Assembly: GCF_001936575.1 (NCBI RefSeq)
Contig: NZ_MSMP01000014.1
Location: 1 to 64,000 of the forward strand
Source: Tenacibaculum agarivorans
GTDB taxonomy: Bacteria > Bacteroidota > Bacteroidia > Flavobacteriales > Flavobacteriaceae
Reading direction: 5' to 3'
DNA: 64,000 nucleotides
This document shows, one piece after another, positions 26,749 through 34,655 of this stretch. Below the pieces are notes generated by a model, which saw only the letters and a program-made list of their open reading frames with translations, made no database searches and had not been told where the DNA came from. Within the stretch, counting starts at the first letter, position 1. The number at the start of each line of letters is the position of its first letter. A program made the position numbers and the translations under genes.

Positions 26749-27807
26749 ATGAATACAATTCAAGCCACAACTTATCCTATATATTTCAATGAAGTAGCTT
26801 ATCAAGAAATCAACCATTTTTTAGCTCAAAAAAACTACTCTTCTCTATTTATTTTAGTAGATACAAATACATTAAGAGATTGTTATCCTAGATTTATTCA
26901 GCTACTAGAAACTAATTTAAAAATTGAAGTTATAGAAATTGATGCCGGTGAAATTCATAAAAATTTGGAAACTTGTTTTGGAGTTTGGAACGCCATGACT
27001 GAACTTGGTGCTGATAGAAAGAGTTTACTAATTACTTTAGGTGGTGGTGTTGTTACTGATTTGGGTGGTTTTGTAGCTTCAACTTTTAAACGAGGAATTG
27101 ATTTTATTAATATCCCTACTACCTTACTTTCTATGGTAGACGCTTCTGTAGGAGGAAAAACAGGGGTTGATTTAGGGGTGCTGAAAAACCAGATTGGTGT
27201 ATTTGCTAATCCTCAAATGGTATTGATTGATCCTGAATACTTACATACTTTAGATCCTAGGGAAATTCGTTCAGGAACGGCAGAAATTATAAAATATGGA
27301 ATGACTCATGATATTCATTTATTCAATGAAATAAAGGACAATCCTGAGTTAAATATTGTAGACTTAATTCACAGATCTATTGAAATAAAAAATGAAGTGG
27401 TTACTGAAGATCCTAAAGAAAAAGGATTAAGAAAAGTACTAAACTGGGGACATACAATTGGTCATGCCATTGAATCTTATTTCTTAGATACTGACCATAA
27501 AGAAAACTTAACACATGGAGAAGCTATAGCAATAGGTATGGCTTGCGAAGCTTATTTATCTTCTAAGATTTTAAATTTTCCAATGGAAAAAGTCGAAGAG
27601 ATAAAAGAAGCTATCATCAAAATTTATGGAAAAGTAAATATTTTGCCAGAAGATATTCAACCTATTATGGATTTATTAATTCACGATAAAAAGAATGAAG
27701 CTGGAGTAGTAAAATTTGTACTTTTAAACGATTATGAAAATTTTGAATTAAGCTGTGAAGCATCTGATAGCTTAATTTTGGATAGTATTCAATTCTATAA
27801 CGTATAA
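26749..27807 (+). CDS. aroB: 3-dehydroquinate synthase
   Basis: 352-aa NAD- and metal-dependent cyclase converting DAHP to 3-dehydroquinate in the shikimate pathway. The signature block GGGVVTDLGGFVAST leads into NIPTTLLSMVDASVGGKTGVD. The metal ligands are in the RSGTAEIIKYG and NWGHTIGHAIES motifs, with HGEAIAIGM after them. The length is normal. No other shikimate genes are near. A small membrane protein gene follows 29 bp downstream. Confidence 0.97.
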   Translation: MNTIQATTYPIYFNEVAYQEINHFLAQKNYSSLFILVDTNTLRDCYPRFIQLLETNLKIEVIEIDAGEIHKNLETCFGVWNAMTELGADRKSLLITLGGGVVTDLGGFVASTFKRGIDFINIPTTLLSMVDASVGGKTGVDLGVLKNQIGVFANPQMVLIDPEYLHTLDPREIRSGTAEIIKYGMTHDIHLFNEIKDNPELNIVDLIHRSIEIKNEVVTEDPKEKGLRKVLNWGHTIGHAIESYFLDTDHKENLTHGEAIAIGMACEAYLSSKILNFPMEKVEEIKEAIIKIYGKVNILPEDIQPIMDLLIHDKKNEAGVVKFVLLNDYENFELSCEASDSLILDSIQFYNV

Positions 27808-27836
27808 AACTCAACGTATCTCTAACAAAACGATTA

Positions 27837-28187
27837 ATGTATAAAAGAATCCTAAAATTAACAGCAAATTACATCATATGGTTTTTTGTTACTGTTAGTA
27901 TAGGAATGATAGGAGTTTGGTTAAATATTGGAGCTCCTGTAAAAGAGGATACTGGAAGCTTTTTTTCTAAATTAAATGACCTAGTGGTTCATTTTGTTGT
28001 TTTTTACATTGGTTTTATAAGAGGAGTACTAGGTTTTCTTATTTTTTTACTTTTTGACATAAAATACTTAAGACACCACAATACTAATTCAAAAAGAACT
28101 CTATTCCGAATATTAACTATCCTACTAATTACGATTGGAGTAGCTATTATTCACGATATTTTAGAATACAAATTGGACTGGATTTAG
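27837..28187 (+). CDS. Small membrane protein of unknown function
   Basis: 116-aa protein with three predicted membrane helices (about 12-30, 48-74 and 90-107) and short charged loops. I recognise no domain. It lies 29 bp after aroB in the same direction and is probably carried on the same transcript. The 483-bp region beyond it contains only repeats. Confidence 0.7.
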   Translation: MYKRILKLTANYIIWFFVTVSIGMIGVWLNIGAPVKEDTGSFFSKLNDLVVHFVVFYIGFIRGVLGFLIFLLFDIKYLRHHNTNSKRTLFRILTILLITIGVAIIHDILEYKLDWI

Positions 28188-28670
28188 GGTTTTATACTAT
28201 TATATAACTAAGTTATAAAGATTCGTATTTTTTTATAAACTTCCTGTTCATTTTTTTGCTTGTCCAAAAAAACGAACCAAAAAAACGACACTTCTTCAAT
28301 GAATTTTTTAGCATAGCTAAAAACCAAATTTCACTTCTAAAATCTCTCCAAGGCTTCGAGACTTCTTAACGAAATGAAATTTTATTCTGCGAAGAAGCTT
28401 CAAAAGCTCTGCTTTTAATCGGTTTATAATAGATTCTGTTATTTAAAATTCGTAATTAATAAATCGTTTTTTTAGTAACATATCATTACAACCGTTTTAC
28501 AAAATTTTTGTCAGGTATCTAGAGCTGACAAAAAATTTGTCTTTACGAACTAAACGAAGTGTAGTGAAGTAATCTTTATATTGTTAGGTAGAAATCATGA
28601 TTTTCAACATAAAAACATCACGGGGTTTTTAAAACCTGGTGGTTCTGAAAATTAATCGATTTCAAAAACT
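28188..28670. repeat. Gene-free mosaic of intergenic repeat fragments
   Basis: No open reading frame of note. From left to right I see an A/T-rich element TTTTTTGCTTGTCCAAAAAA...CGAACCAAAAAAACG (28251-28287), a type I recall from many Flavobacteriia. An inverted repeat with 13-bp arms is at 28502-28514 and 28525-28538. A half copy of a TTACGAA...GAAGTAATCT element is at 28542-28575, similar to 55312-55346. A short palindrome CCCC-type stem lies near 28620-28643. It looks like decayed repeats stacked in one convergent gap. Confidence 0.5.
28502..28538. terminator. Inverted repeat, possible bidirectional terminator
   Basis: AAATTTTTGTCAG pairs with CTGACAAAAAATTT across a 10-base loop, with one extra A in the right arm. 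It lies between the convergent small membrane protein gene and bshA. Confidence 0.45.
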
Positions 28671-29792
28671 TTAAAAACAAGCCTGATATATATTTACATA
28701 TTCTGGTAGAATCTTTTCTATTGAGAATTGTTTCGTATGTTGTTTAGCATTTTGCTTAAACTGTAATAACTGAGCATCACTTTCAAGAATTGTTAAAACA
28801 TTTTTCGCCATATCTTCTATGTCTCCCAAATTGCTTAAGAAACCTGTTTCACCATGTACATTTACCTCTGGTAATCCTCCAGAATTTGTAGAAATAACAG
28901 CAGTATTAGCAGCCATAGCTTCTAATGCAGCCAAACCAAAACTCTCAGCCTCAGATGGTAATAAAAAGATATCAGAGTAACATAGCAATTTAGGCACCTC
29001 ATTACTGTTTCCTAAAAATATAATCTTATCACTAATGCCTAACTCACGAGCCAAGGATTCTGCTTTAACACGTTCTGGTCCGTCTCCAACCATTAACAGT
29101 TTGGCAGGTAATTTTTGTTGCACCTTATCAAATACTTTCACTACATCCAAAACTCTTTTTACAGGTCTAAAATTACTAACATGCGTTAGAATTCTTTCAT
29201 CTTCATTAGCTACAGCACTTCTCAAACATTCTTGTTGATCTGCCATTTCATATTTAGCAATGTCTATAAAATTATACACTACTTTAATATCTTTTTTAAT
29301 ATTAAATAATCGTAAGGTATCTTCTCGTAAACTATTAGATACGGCAGTTACTTCATCAGACTGATTAATACTAAACTCTACAGCTTTTTTATATGATGGA
29401 TGACTTCCTACTAGTGTTATATCTGTTCCGTGTAAGGTAGTTACTACTTTTACGCGTATTCCTTCATCTTTTAGCATTTTTTTTGCCATATAAGCAGCAT
29501 AAGCATGCGGAATCGCATAATGTACGTGTAATACATCTAAAGAGAATTCTTTTACAACTTCCACCATTTTACTAGATAATGCCAATTCATAAGGCTGATA
29601 CTGAAATAACGGATATTCCTCTAACGCAACTTCATGAAAATGCAAATTGTGTGAAATAAAGTCTAAACGAACAGGTTGATTGTATGTTATAAAATGAACT
29701 TCATGGCCTTTATCTGCAAGTGCCATTCCTAATTCAGTTGCCATTACGCCACTTCCTCCAAATGTTGGATAACATACAATTCCGATTTTCAT
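28671..29792 (-). CDS. bshA: N-acetyl-alpha-D-glucosaminyl L-malate synthase
   Basis: 373-aa GT4-family glycosyltransferase that joins GlcNAc from UDP-GlcNAc to L-malate, the first step of bacillithiol synthesis. The N-terminus (KIGIVCYPTFGGSGVMATEL) is the BshA signature. THVSNFRPVKR, GDGPER and the C-terminal EAESFGLAALEAMA motif bind the sugar nucleotide. The length is normal. bshB and bshC are not in the window. It is monocistronic between a repeat region and the transketolase terminator. Confidence 0.95.
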   Translation of the reverse strand: MKIGIVCYPTFGGSGVMATELGMALADKGHEVHFITYNQPVRLDFISHNLHFHEVALEEYPLFQYQPYELALSSKMVEVVKEFSLDVLHVHYAIPHAYAAYMAKKMLKDEGIRVKVVTTLHGTDITLVGSHPSYKKAVEFSINQSDEVTAVSNSLREDTLRLFNIKKDIKVVYNFIDIAKYEMADQQECLRSAVANEDERILTHVSNFRPVKRVLDVVKVFDKVQQKLPAKLLMVGDGPERVKAESLARELGISDKIIFLGNSNEVPKLLCYSDIFLLPSEAESFGLAALEAMAANTAVISTNSGGLPEVNVHGETGFLSNLGDIEDMAKNVLTILESDAQLLQFKQNAKQHTKQFSIEKILPEYVNIYQACF

Positions 29793-29865
29793 TCTCTATT
29801 AATTTCGATTGTTGATTCTAGTGTAAAAATACACTTTTGAATCTGCTGTAGTGTTAAGATTTATT

Positions 29866-29900
29866 AAAAAAGAAACGCTGTCATTTTCATGACAGCGTTT
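29866..29900 (-). terminator. Terminator after the transketolase half-gene
   Basis: A perfect 12-bp stem (29873-29884 with 29889-29900), loop of 4, followed on the minus strand by a T-rich tract. It separates the transketolase gene from bshA. Confidence 0.85.
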
Positions 29901-29920
29901 ATAAAATCATATCGTGTTGA

Positions 29921-30766
29921 TTAATAATCTCCTAAGGTTGCAGGATTCTGTTCTAACGCTGAAGCCAATTGTTCATCATTAGGTGCTTTACCGTGCCATG
30001 CATGCGTGTGCATCATAAAATCTACTCCATTCCCCATTTCTGTATATAATAAAATACAAACTGGTTTTCCTTTACCTGTTTTTGATTTTGCTTCTTGTAA
30101 ACCAGTTAAAATAGCCTCTACATTATTTCCTTCTTTAACTTCTAAAACATCCCAGCCAAAAGCTTCAAATTTAGCTTTTAAACTTCCCATAGCTAAAACC
30201 TCATCAGTAGTTCCGTCTATTTGTTTTTCGTTAACATCTACAGTAGAAATTAAGTTATCTACTTTTTTAGCAGCTGCATACATTGCTGCTTCCCAAATTT
30301 GTCCTTCTTGTAACTCTCCATCACCATGCAAAGAAAACACTAACTTATCATCTCCATTTAATTTCTTAGCTTCTGCTGTTCCAATAGCTACACTCATTCC
30401 TTGACCTAAAGAACCAGAAGCTATTCTGATACCTGGTAAATGTTCATGAGTTGTTGGGTGACCTTGTAAACGAGAATCTAATTTTCTAAATGTAGCTAAC
30501 TCTTCTACAGGGAAGAAACCACTACGAGATAATACACTATAGAATACTGGAGAAATATGTCCGTTAGATAAAAAGAATATATCTTCATTTTTACCATCCA
30601 TATTAAAATCTGTTGAATACTCCATAACTTCCTGATATAGGCAGCTAATAAACTCAGCACATCCTAAAGATCCACCAGGGTGACCCGAATTTACGGCATG
30701 TACCATGCGAAGTATGTCTCTACGAACTTGTTGTGTAAAATCTTGAAGTTGTTGTGTTGTTGGCAT
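29921..30766 (-). CDS. Transketolase, N-terminal (thiamine-diphosphate-binding) subunit
   Basis: 281-aa protein equal to the N-terminal half of transketolase. It contains the ThDP/metal motif GDGELQEGQIWEAA...DVNEKQ and the HPGGSLG and HLPGIRIASGSLGQGMS segments. Transfer of two-carbon units in the pentose phosphate pathway needs the C-terminal half as well. In many Bacteroidota the two halves are adjacent genes. Here bshA follows a terminator on one side and a divergent regulator gene lies on the other, so the partner must be elsewhere. The start at 30766 is supported by a -7 box 20 bases upstream. Confidence 0.94.
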   Translation of the reverse strand: MPTTQQLQDFTQQVRRDILRMVHAVNSGHPGGSLGCAEFISCLYQEVMEYSTDFNMDGKNEDIFFLSNGHISPVFYSVLSRSGFFPVEELATFRKLDSRLQGHPTTHEHLPGIRIASGSLGQGMSVAIGTAEAKKLNGDDKLVFSLHGDGELQEGQIWEAAMYAAAKKVDNLISTVDVNEKQIDGTTDEVLAMGSLKAKFEAFGWDVLEVKEGNNVEAILTGLQEAKSKTGKGKPVCILLYTEMGNGVDFMMHTHAWHGKAPNDEQLASALEQNPATLGDY

Positions 30767-30786
30767 TATAAATAATTTTATGCCAG

Positions 30787-30794
30787 CAAAAGTA
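30787..30794 (-). promoter_or_regulatory. -7 box of the transketolase subunit gene
   Basis: On the minus strand it reads TACTTTTG, a full TAnnTTTG match, 20 bases upstream of the ATG. Confidence 0.55.
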
Positions 30795-30831
30795 AGAGAT
30801 TAAAAATAGAAAGGCAATAGTTATAAAACAA

Positions 30832-30919
30832 AAAGGGTTCGCATAGCTTAGTATTTTAAATTTTCTTTCTCGTTACATTTCCCCGACTTTCGACCTGTTA
30901 TCTTTCTCTCGAACCCTTT
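30832..30919. repeat. 10-bp perfect inverted repeat with long spacer
   Basis: AAAGGGTTCG (30832-30841) and CGAACCCTTT (30910-30919) are separated by 68 bases between divergent genes. It could be a distant-arm hairpin or the ends of a small decayed element. No gene lies inside. Confidence 0.35.
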
Positions 30920-31033
30920 ATACTTCAAAGAAAACACGAATCTCTGGGGTATCCAATTTTTAGTAGTCTAGATTTATAAAATCAGACTCCTAAAACATCT
31001 AAACTCTTGTTTATTAAAAAATTACAATTTCAC

Positions 31034-31041
31034 TATTTTTG
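31034..31041 (+). promoter_or_regulatory. -7 box of the TPR-AraC regulator gene
   Basis: TATTTTTG matches TAnnTTTG and lies 21 bases before the ATG at 31063. Confidence 0.5.
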
Positions 31042-31062
31042 CGTTAAAATGCAGAAAATCAC

Positions 31063-32772
31063 ATGAATTTCACAAAGTTTAGCATCTCCCTTTTACTGCT
31101 TACAGGTTTGATAATTCCATCATACAGTCAAAATGTACATAAGGATACCTTATTAAGTAAAACCTATGATAAATTAGAAAACTTATTTTACGATAATTTT
31201 AATGATAGTATTGCAGCAAAAAAGTATGCTAAGGCTTATTTTAAAAAAGCTAAAAAGGAGAATAATTTTTTGAGGATGGAAACTGGAAAGTATTTTTTAG
31301 CTCAACTAAAAGATAACTTTATTATTTACTACCATTTTTGTGATTCTTTAATCAAAAAAAGTAAAGAGAAGAAAGATTTTGAAATGGAAATGAAAATAAG
31401 AATTAGCAAAGCTATATCCTATCATCATTATAATTTACCTGAAAAATCTCTTAATGAGTTTTTAATTATTAATGATATTTTAAAGCTTCATAAAAATGAT
31501 AGTATTGAATGTTTAAAAAACATATATCTAGGGTTAGCTAAAAAAAGAGATAATAAAATCTCTGAATCTTTAAAACTATATAATAAGGCGTATACTTACA
31601 TCGATACTTTAGATTTGAAAAAATTAAATGATACATTTTTAAGTTTACCAAGTTTAATAGCCAACTTATATAAAGACTTAGGACAATATGATTCAGCAAC
31701 ATATTATTTAGATAAGGCAGAGAGTGTTTATAAAAAATATGGGGATAATGACATGTTAGGAAATTTGCCTTACTCAAGAGGCAAGTTAGAGTATCACAAA
31801 AAAGATTATAAAAAGGCTATAAAATATTTTGAAGAATTTACTAAAAAAGGTTTAGAGGATCTTAATTTTAGATTATTGATTTCTACTTATTCAATGCTTG
31901 GAGATAGTTACCACAATATAAATCAAGATTTAAAATCTGATTTATGTCATAAAAAAGCCGACTCGTTAAATGATGTTTATAAAATGTTTAACCCAAAAAT
32001 AGAAAAAACTTATAATTTTTTCATCAAAAAAAGTAAACAACAAAACAATCTTACTGAGCAATTAAAATATATAAATAAGTTAATTAATTTTAAAGACTAT
32101 CGATCAAATCAAAAAAAAGAAATCACTAAATCATTAACCGAAGACTATGACAAACCCAAACTCATCGCAGAAAAAAATGCGGTTATCGCTAAATTAGAAC
32201 GCAAAGCACAAAAAGATAAATACTACAAAATCTTTTTTGGTTTTATCATTCTACTTATTCTTGGTTTATTAGCATTTCAGATTCAAAGAAAGTATAGCTA
32301 TAAACAGCGGTTTTTACAATTAATGAATCAAGATAAAACTATAGAAACTACTGTTAAAAACACAAAATCTGCAGTAAACCATACGAAAGAAGTAAGCGGA
32401 TTACCGAAAGAAATTGTCAATAATCTACTTGAGAAATTAATCGATTTTGAAAAGAATTTATCGTATTTGAATCCTCAGGTAAGTTTAAAACATGTAGCTG
32501 ATCAGTTAGAAACTAATTCTAGTTATTTATCGAAAGTGATCAATCAACATAAAAACCAAACCTTTAGCAATTACATTAGTCAATTGAGAATTAATTATGT
32601 GGTTAATGAATTAAAAAACAACTCCAAAATGAGAAAGTATACCGTGAAAGCCATTGCTGAGGAAGTAGGCTTTAAGAATACGGAATCTTTTTCTAAAGCT
32701 TTCTATAAGTTCACCAATGTAAAACCTTCTTATTTTATAAAAGAGTTGAAGAAGCTAGAAGCTAGAAGTTGA
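31063..32772 (+). CDS. TPR-repeat, membrane-spanning AraC-family transcriptional regulator
   Basis: 569-aa sensor-regulator. A signal peptide (residues 1-22) leads into a TPR-like helical region (about 30-360) that would lie in the periplasm. One membrane helix follows (about 387-405, IFFGFIILLILGLLAFQI) and then a cytoplasmic AraC-type double helix-turn-helix domain (about 470-565), with ADQLETNSSYLSKVIN and the VKAIAEEVGFKNTESFSKAFYKF second helix. This architecture is common in Flavobacteriaceae and lets an envelope signal reach DNA directly. The target genes are unknown. Confidence 0.92.
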   Translation: MNFTKFSISLLLLTGLIIPSYSQNVHKDTLLSKTYDKLENLFYDNFNDSIAAKKYAKAYFKKAKKENNFLRMETGKYFLAQLKDNFIIYYHFCDSLIKKSKEKKDFEMEMKIRISKAISYHHYNLPEKSLNEFLIINDILKLHKNDSIECLKNIYLGLAKKRDNKISESLKLYNKAYTYIDTLDLKKLNDTFLSLPSLIANLYKDLGQYDSATYYLDKAESVYKKYGDNDMLGNLPYSRGKLEYHKKDYKKAIKYFEEFTKKGLEDLNFRLLISTYSMLGDSYHNINQDLKSDLCHKKADSLNDVYKMFNPKIEKTYNFFIKKSKQQNNLTEQLKYINKLINFKDYRSNQKKEITKSLTEDYDKPKLIAEKNAVIAKLERKAQKDKYYKIFFGFIILLILGLLAFQIQRKYSYKQRFLQLMNQDKTIETTVKNTKSAVNHTKEVSGLPKEIVNNLLEKLIDFEKNLSYLNPQVSLKHVADQLETNSSYLSKVINQHKNQTFSNYISQLRINYVVNELKNNSKMRKYTVKAIAEEVGFKNTESFSKAFYKFTNVKPSYFIKELKKLEARS

Positions 32773-32882
32773 TTTCGACAAGCTCAATCACCAGTAAAAA
32801 TATACAGTTTATTCCGGATTATTTATCTCTAAACGATCAATACTATCTAGAAATGAATACAACAATAATTGATAATTGAAAC

Positions 32883-34148
32883 TTACGTTTTCTGTTTTTT
32901 CTTTTTAGCTGCTGGGAATAACACGTTGTTTAGTATCAATCGATATCCTGGAGAGGTAGGATGTAAATCTAATTCAGTTTTTGGATCTCCTACCCTATGC
33001 TGATAATCCTCAGGATCGTGTCCTCCATAAAAAGTGAACAGTCCTTTTCCTTTAGTTCCGTGAATGTAACGTGCCTCTCCATTGGTTTTACTTTCACCTA
33101 AAATCATTACAGTAGACTTCACAGCTTTTCGCTCGAACGAAGTAGTTTGTCCCATAAAGCCTTTTACTAATTGCGTATGATTTTGACACAGCATCGTAGG
33201 TACTTGGTCCCATTTAGCAGAAAACTCTTTTAACACAAAGTAATCCGTTTCTTTATTTATTCTTCGCTTTCGCGTCATATCAATAGAAGAAAACTCATAC
33301 GTCGTAGGATTACGAATCAATTCAAAATTCTTGAATGCAAATGTATTGTTAAAGTTTATTTTAGCCTGATAATTCGGTTCTGAAGCATCTCCATCAAACA
33401 TTGCTTCACAAATATCTACTCCATCCGCTGCTAAGGCAATATCAAAGCTATCTGTAGCCGAACACATGGCGAACATAAAACCACCACCAATTACAAAATC
33501 TCTAATTTTTTTAGCTACTGCACCTTTGGCTTGAGATACTTTTGCATAACCTAATTTTTTAGCTAAAGCTTCAGCATCTTTCTTTTGTTGAATATACCAA
33601 GGAGCGGCTCTAAATGCTCCATAAAACCGTCCATATTGTCCTGTAAAGTCTTCATGATGTAAGTGTAACCATTCATACAATAATAGTTTATCTGATAGTA
33701 CTTCTTCATCATACACTACATCAAACGGAATTTCTGCATGTGTTAACACCATAGTTACTGCATCATCCCAAGGCATTTTATCTTTTGGAGAATACACGGC
33801 TATTTTAGGTGCTTTTTCTAAAGTTACCGCTTCTTGATTCATACTTGGTGAAGAGATTTCTTCTAAGATTAACTGTGCTTTAGCATCTGAAATTACTTGA
33901 TATGAAACCCCTCTAACCTTACACTCATTCACTACTGCATCATTATTCTCAATTAAGAAAGCTCCTCCATCATAATTCAATAACCATTTTGCTTTTAATC
34001 CATTTTGTAATCCATAGTATACAATACCATACGCTTTTAAATGTGCTTTCTGATTATCATGACTCATTGGTAAATACACAAAAGATGCCCAAGCAGATTT
34101 TGCTAAAAATGTAAAGAAGAGTACTATATAAACATGTTTTTTAAACAT
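32883..34148 (-). CDS. Conserved secreted Bacteroidota protein (often labelled asparagine synthetase B)
   Basis: 421-aa exported protein with an N-terminal signal peptide (residues 1-21, ending KSAWA). From memory, close homologues are labelled asparagine synthetase B. The sequence does not support that: the mature protein does not begin with the glutaminase Cys, and I find no SGGxDS pyrophosphatase loop. A GGGFMFAMCSATDS segment near residue 225 resembles the nucleophile elbow of glutamine-amidotransferase-like or ThuA-like folds. The enzyme activity is unknown. It is 7 bp from the next gene upstream on the same strand, so the two are co-transcribed. Confidence 0.8.
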   Translation of the reverse strand: MFKKHVYIVLFFTFLAKSAWASFVYLPMSHDNQKAHLKAYGIVYYGLQNGLKAKWLLNYDGGAFLIENNDAVVNECKVRGVSYQVISDAKAQLILEEISSPSMNQEAVTLEKAPKIAVYSPKDKMPWDDAVTMVLTHAEIPFDVVYDEEVLSDKLLLYEWLHLHHEDFTGQYGRFYGAFRAAPWYIQQKKDAEALAKKLGYAKVSQAKGAVAKKIRDFVIGGGFMFAMCSATDSFDIALAADGVDICEAMFDGDASEPNYQAKINFNNTFAFKNFELIRNPTTYEFSSIDMTRKRRINKETDYFVLKEFSAKWDQVPTMLCQNHTQLVKGFMGQTTSFERKAVKSTVMILGESKTNGEARYIHGTKGKGLFTFYGGHDPEDYQHRVGDPKTELDLHPTSPGYRLILNNVLFPAAKKKKQKT

Positions 34149-34155
34149 CGACTAA

Positions 34156-34509
34156 CTATTGTGTTATTTCTAAAGTAAGTAAAATATCGTTAATTTTAAC
34201 TTCTCTATTTCTATTAATGTTTGTGATTTTTCCAGAATAAAAAGATTCGAAATCTAAAGAATACGTATCTGTTTCTATTTCACATAAGATATCTCCTTTA
34301 CGAATAAAATCTCCTACTTTATAATTGTACTTTAAAATTTTGATTTCTTTAGCTTCAGATAGAAATTCTGGTACTCCTATTTCTACTAAATTAATTTTTA
34401 CAACATTGAATTGTTTGTCTTCATTACTTCGATTACTTACAGGAGTATCAACATTGACATTTTTTGTTTGCTCTTTTTTTACAAATATTTTCTCAAAAAA
34501 TCTTTTCAT
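34156..34509 (-). CDS. Biotin/lipoyl-fold protein lacking the attachment lysine
   Basis: 117-aa protein. Residues about 55-117 form a biotinyl/lipoyl-type beta barrel: a VGDFIRKGDILCEIETD hairpin, SFYSGKI, then a NDILLTLE end strand. The position normally holding the modified lysine (ETDK) is threonine here (ETDT), so the domain probably cannot be lipoylated or biotinylated. The basic N-terminus (MKRFFEKIFVKKEQ) has no clear membrane helix. The frame is open six codons further upstream (34527); I chose the ATG at 34509. It is upstream of and co-directional with the secreted gene at 32883. Confidence 0.75.
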   Translation of the reverse strand: MKRFFEKIFVKKEQTKNVNVDTPVSNRSNEDKQFNVVKINLVEIGVPEFLSEAKEIKILKYNYKVGDFIRKGDILCEIETDTYSLDFESFYSGKITNINRNREVKINDILLTLEITQ

Positions 34510-34655
34510 TCTAAAACTAAAATACACAATTACAATGAAGCAACTGTGTATTTCTATGATTTTATCATTTATTTAATATCATTTCGCTTCAAGATATAAA
34601 AATGAAATAGTAATCATTCTTGATTATTTATCTTAAAACTAAACTATTTTTTTAC

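Noticed and set aside
32765..32795. TTCGACAAGCTCAATCACC fragment after the AraC-type gene
   Set aside because: It resembles half of a common bacterial intergenic palindrome, but no second arm is present, so I did not list it as an element.
32883..34148. Annotation as asparagine synthetase B
   Set aside because: It lacks the catalytic motifs of AsnB and has a signal peptide, so I kept a neutral name.
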